Shown one piece after another: positions 6,647 to 7,428 of a DNA stretch of 7,428 bases. This stretch comes from Cryomorphaceae bacterium (GTDB lineage Bacteria > Bacteroidota > Bacteroidia > Flavobacteriales > Schleiferiaceae): assembly GCA_003507115.1 (NCBI GenBank), contig DNWN01000171.1, positions 1 to 7,428 on the forward strand. Direction: 5' to 3'. Position numbers and translations under genes: made by a program. The notes beneath the pieces are model-generated. The model had not been told where the DNA came from and did not search any database. It saw only the letters and a program-made list of their open reading frames with translations. The stretch's first letter is position 1, and each line of letters opens with the position of its first letter.

Positions 6647-7428
6647 TTAAATATAGCGAAGCAAGCTAGATGCGACAGTCAGATATTCAGGGGATATTCG
6701 ATAGGTCCTTTCCCTTTTGTCTTCTGGGTTGGGGATGCGCTGAACGAAATCAAGATATCCCAATATGTCTTGGGCTTTCTGGTTGACCGTCTGGATGGAC
6801 TTACTTCGAATTTTTCGTTGGTTTTCCCAGGATTTGTCTTCGGTGTTTAGAATGGAATCGATATCCAGGATAGTGGCCGTTTGACGCGGAGGCAGCAGAA
6901 TCAAAAAGCGTATTAATCGCCTTTCCCCGTCATTCAAAGACAGAACAAATTGCTTCTCCTGACCCGGTTGTGACAAATTGTAGCGGACCAAAAAAGCGAT
7001 GAGTAATGCGATGGCCACAAAGATTGCGACGAACTCCGCTGTATATTTCTCAAAGAAGAATGTTGTTCGAGACGTATACACAGGCAATCCTGTGTCCGTG
7101 GATTTTGACAAAAGCTCTTCCATGGTGAGTTGGGTTACACGAACACTGGGATTTGACAAGGTGCTTGCAGAACTCACGATGACCACTTTTTCGCCTGCTA
7201 TGAACACTCCTTCGTACCCATTGTAAGAGCCTGTACCCGATATAATGTCCTCGACAATGTACATGGTGTTTTTTGCTGCGTCACCGATGTAGAGCCGTTT
7301 ATCTATTTCTAATAGGAAATAACCGCCTATGTACCCTATGAAGGTATATTCATGAGGGACTTTGTCGAGGTCGAATGGGAGGTAGCCCAAAAAGCGGCTG
7401 TTCTTTTTGGGGAAATCAAACTCATAAA
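6647..7428 (-). CDS. Single-pass membrane protein with a possible winged-helix cytosolic tail, 5' end missing
   Basis: The frame is open to the right edge, so the start lies outside the window. The TTG at 7390 is simply an internal leucine codon, preceded in frame by EFDFPKKNSRF. About 260 residues are visible. The first roughly 125 are beta-strand-like (IGYIGGYFLLEIDKRLYIGD, VIVSSASTL) and resemble a sensor-like or propeller-like extracytoplasmic domain. A single membrane helix follows (VAIFVAIALLIAFLV, encoded near 6976-7035). The last 110 residues are charged and helical. They begin LNDGERRLIRFLILLPP, include WENQRKIRSKSIQTVNQKA and end with DKRERTYRI. A helix, a basic recognition-like helix and a wing-like basic turn suggest a winged-helix fold, but this is inference. 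I recognise no named family. It ends 12 bases before paaG, so the two could share a transcript. No paa function is implied. Confidence 0.75.
   Translation of the reverse strand, partial: YEFDFPKKNSRFLGYLPFDLDKVPHEYTFIGYIGGYFLLEIDKRLYIGDAAKNTMYIVEDIISGTGSYNGYEGVFIAGEKVVIVSSASTLSNPSVRVTQLTMEELLSKSTDTGLPVYTSRTTFFFEKYTAEFVAIFVAIALLIAFLVRYNLSQPGQEKQFVLSLNDGERRLIRFLILLPPRQTATILDIDSILNTEDKSWENQRKIRSKSIQTVNQKAQDILGYLDFVQRIPNPEDKRERTYRISPEYLTVASSLLRYI
6648..6655 (-). promoter_or_regulatory. Weak candidate -7 element before paaG
   Basis: The minus strand reads TATATTTA, seven of eight positions agreeing with the Bacteroidota -7 consensus TAnnTTTG, ending 13 bases before the paaG ATG. No TTG element is found at the usual distance upstream, and the site overlaps the stop codon of the preceding gene. 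A match this loose is expected by chance in AT-rich DNA. Confidence 0.15.

Overview
The window reads as a chromosomal piece from a Bacteroidota bacterium, probably of the Flavobacteriales type. The grounds are indirect: all seven visible stop codons are TAA, there are no convincing Shine-Dalgarno sequences before the starts, the intergenic DNA is AT-rich, and one end carries a secreted modular protein (signal peptide, a nidogen-like or SNG-type beta domain, fibronectin III, choice-of-anchor-J/MAM-like sandwich, Ig_7-like domain) of a kind common in gliding or T9SS-bearing Bacteroidota. The taxonomy is inference.

Every gene lies on the minus strand, so transcription runs from right to left. 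At the right edge (6647-7428) is the 3' part of a gene for a single-pass membrane protein with a C-terminal cytosolic domain that may be a winged helix. Only 12 bases later begins a compact six-gene cluster (6634 down to 1933) whose order is paaG, paaH, an unrecognised acidic protein of 164 residues, paaI, paaJ, paaY. After a 215-base AT-rich gap comes the 5' part (1716 down to 1, cut by the left edge) of the large secreted modular protein.

The central cluster encodes the lower half of aerobic phenylacetyl-CoA catabolism. PaaG isomerises the ring epoxide of phenylacetyl-CoA to the oxepin-CoA. PaaH oxidises 3-hydroxyadipyl-CoA. PaaJ cleaves the beta-ketoadipyl-CoA-type intermediates to acetyl-CoA and succinyl-CoA. 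PaaI and PaaY are thioesterase-type safety valves that release CoA from stalled or toxic intermediates. The ring epoxidase (paaABCDE), the ligase paaK, the ring-opening paaZ and the hydratase paaF are not in this window, so they must lie elsewhere if the pathway is complete. The intact catalytic residues in all five recognised enzymes suggest a functional cluster.

The least explained items are the 164-residue acidic protein between paaH and paaI, the membrane protein with the possible DNA-binding tail just upstream, and a PaaH shortened in the linker between its two C-terminal domains. I see no mobile element, CRISPR array, rRNA or tRNA. Several starts were moved from the longest reading frame to an ATG that fits the gene spacing.
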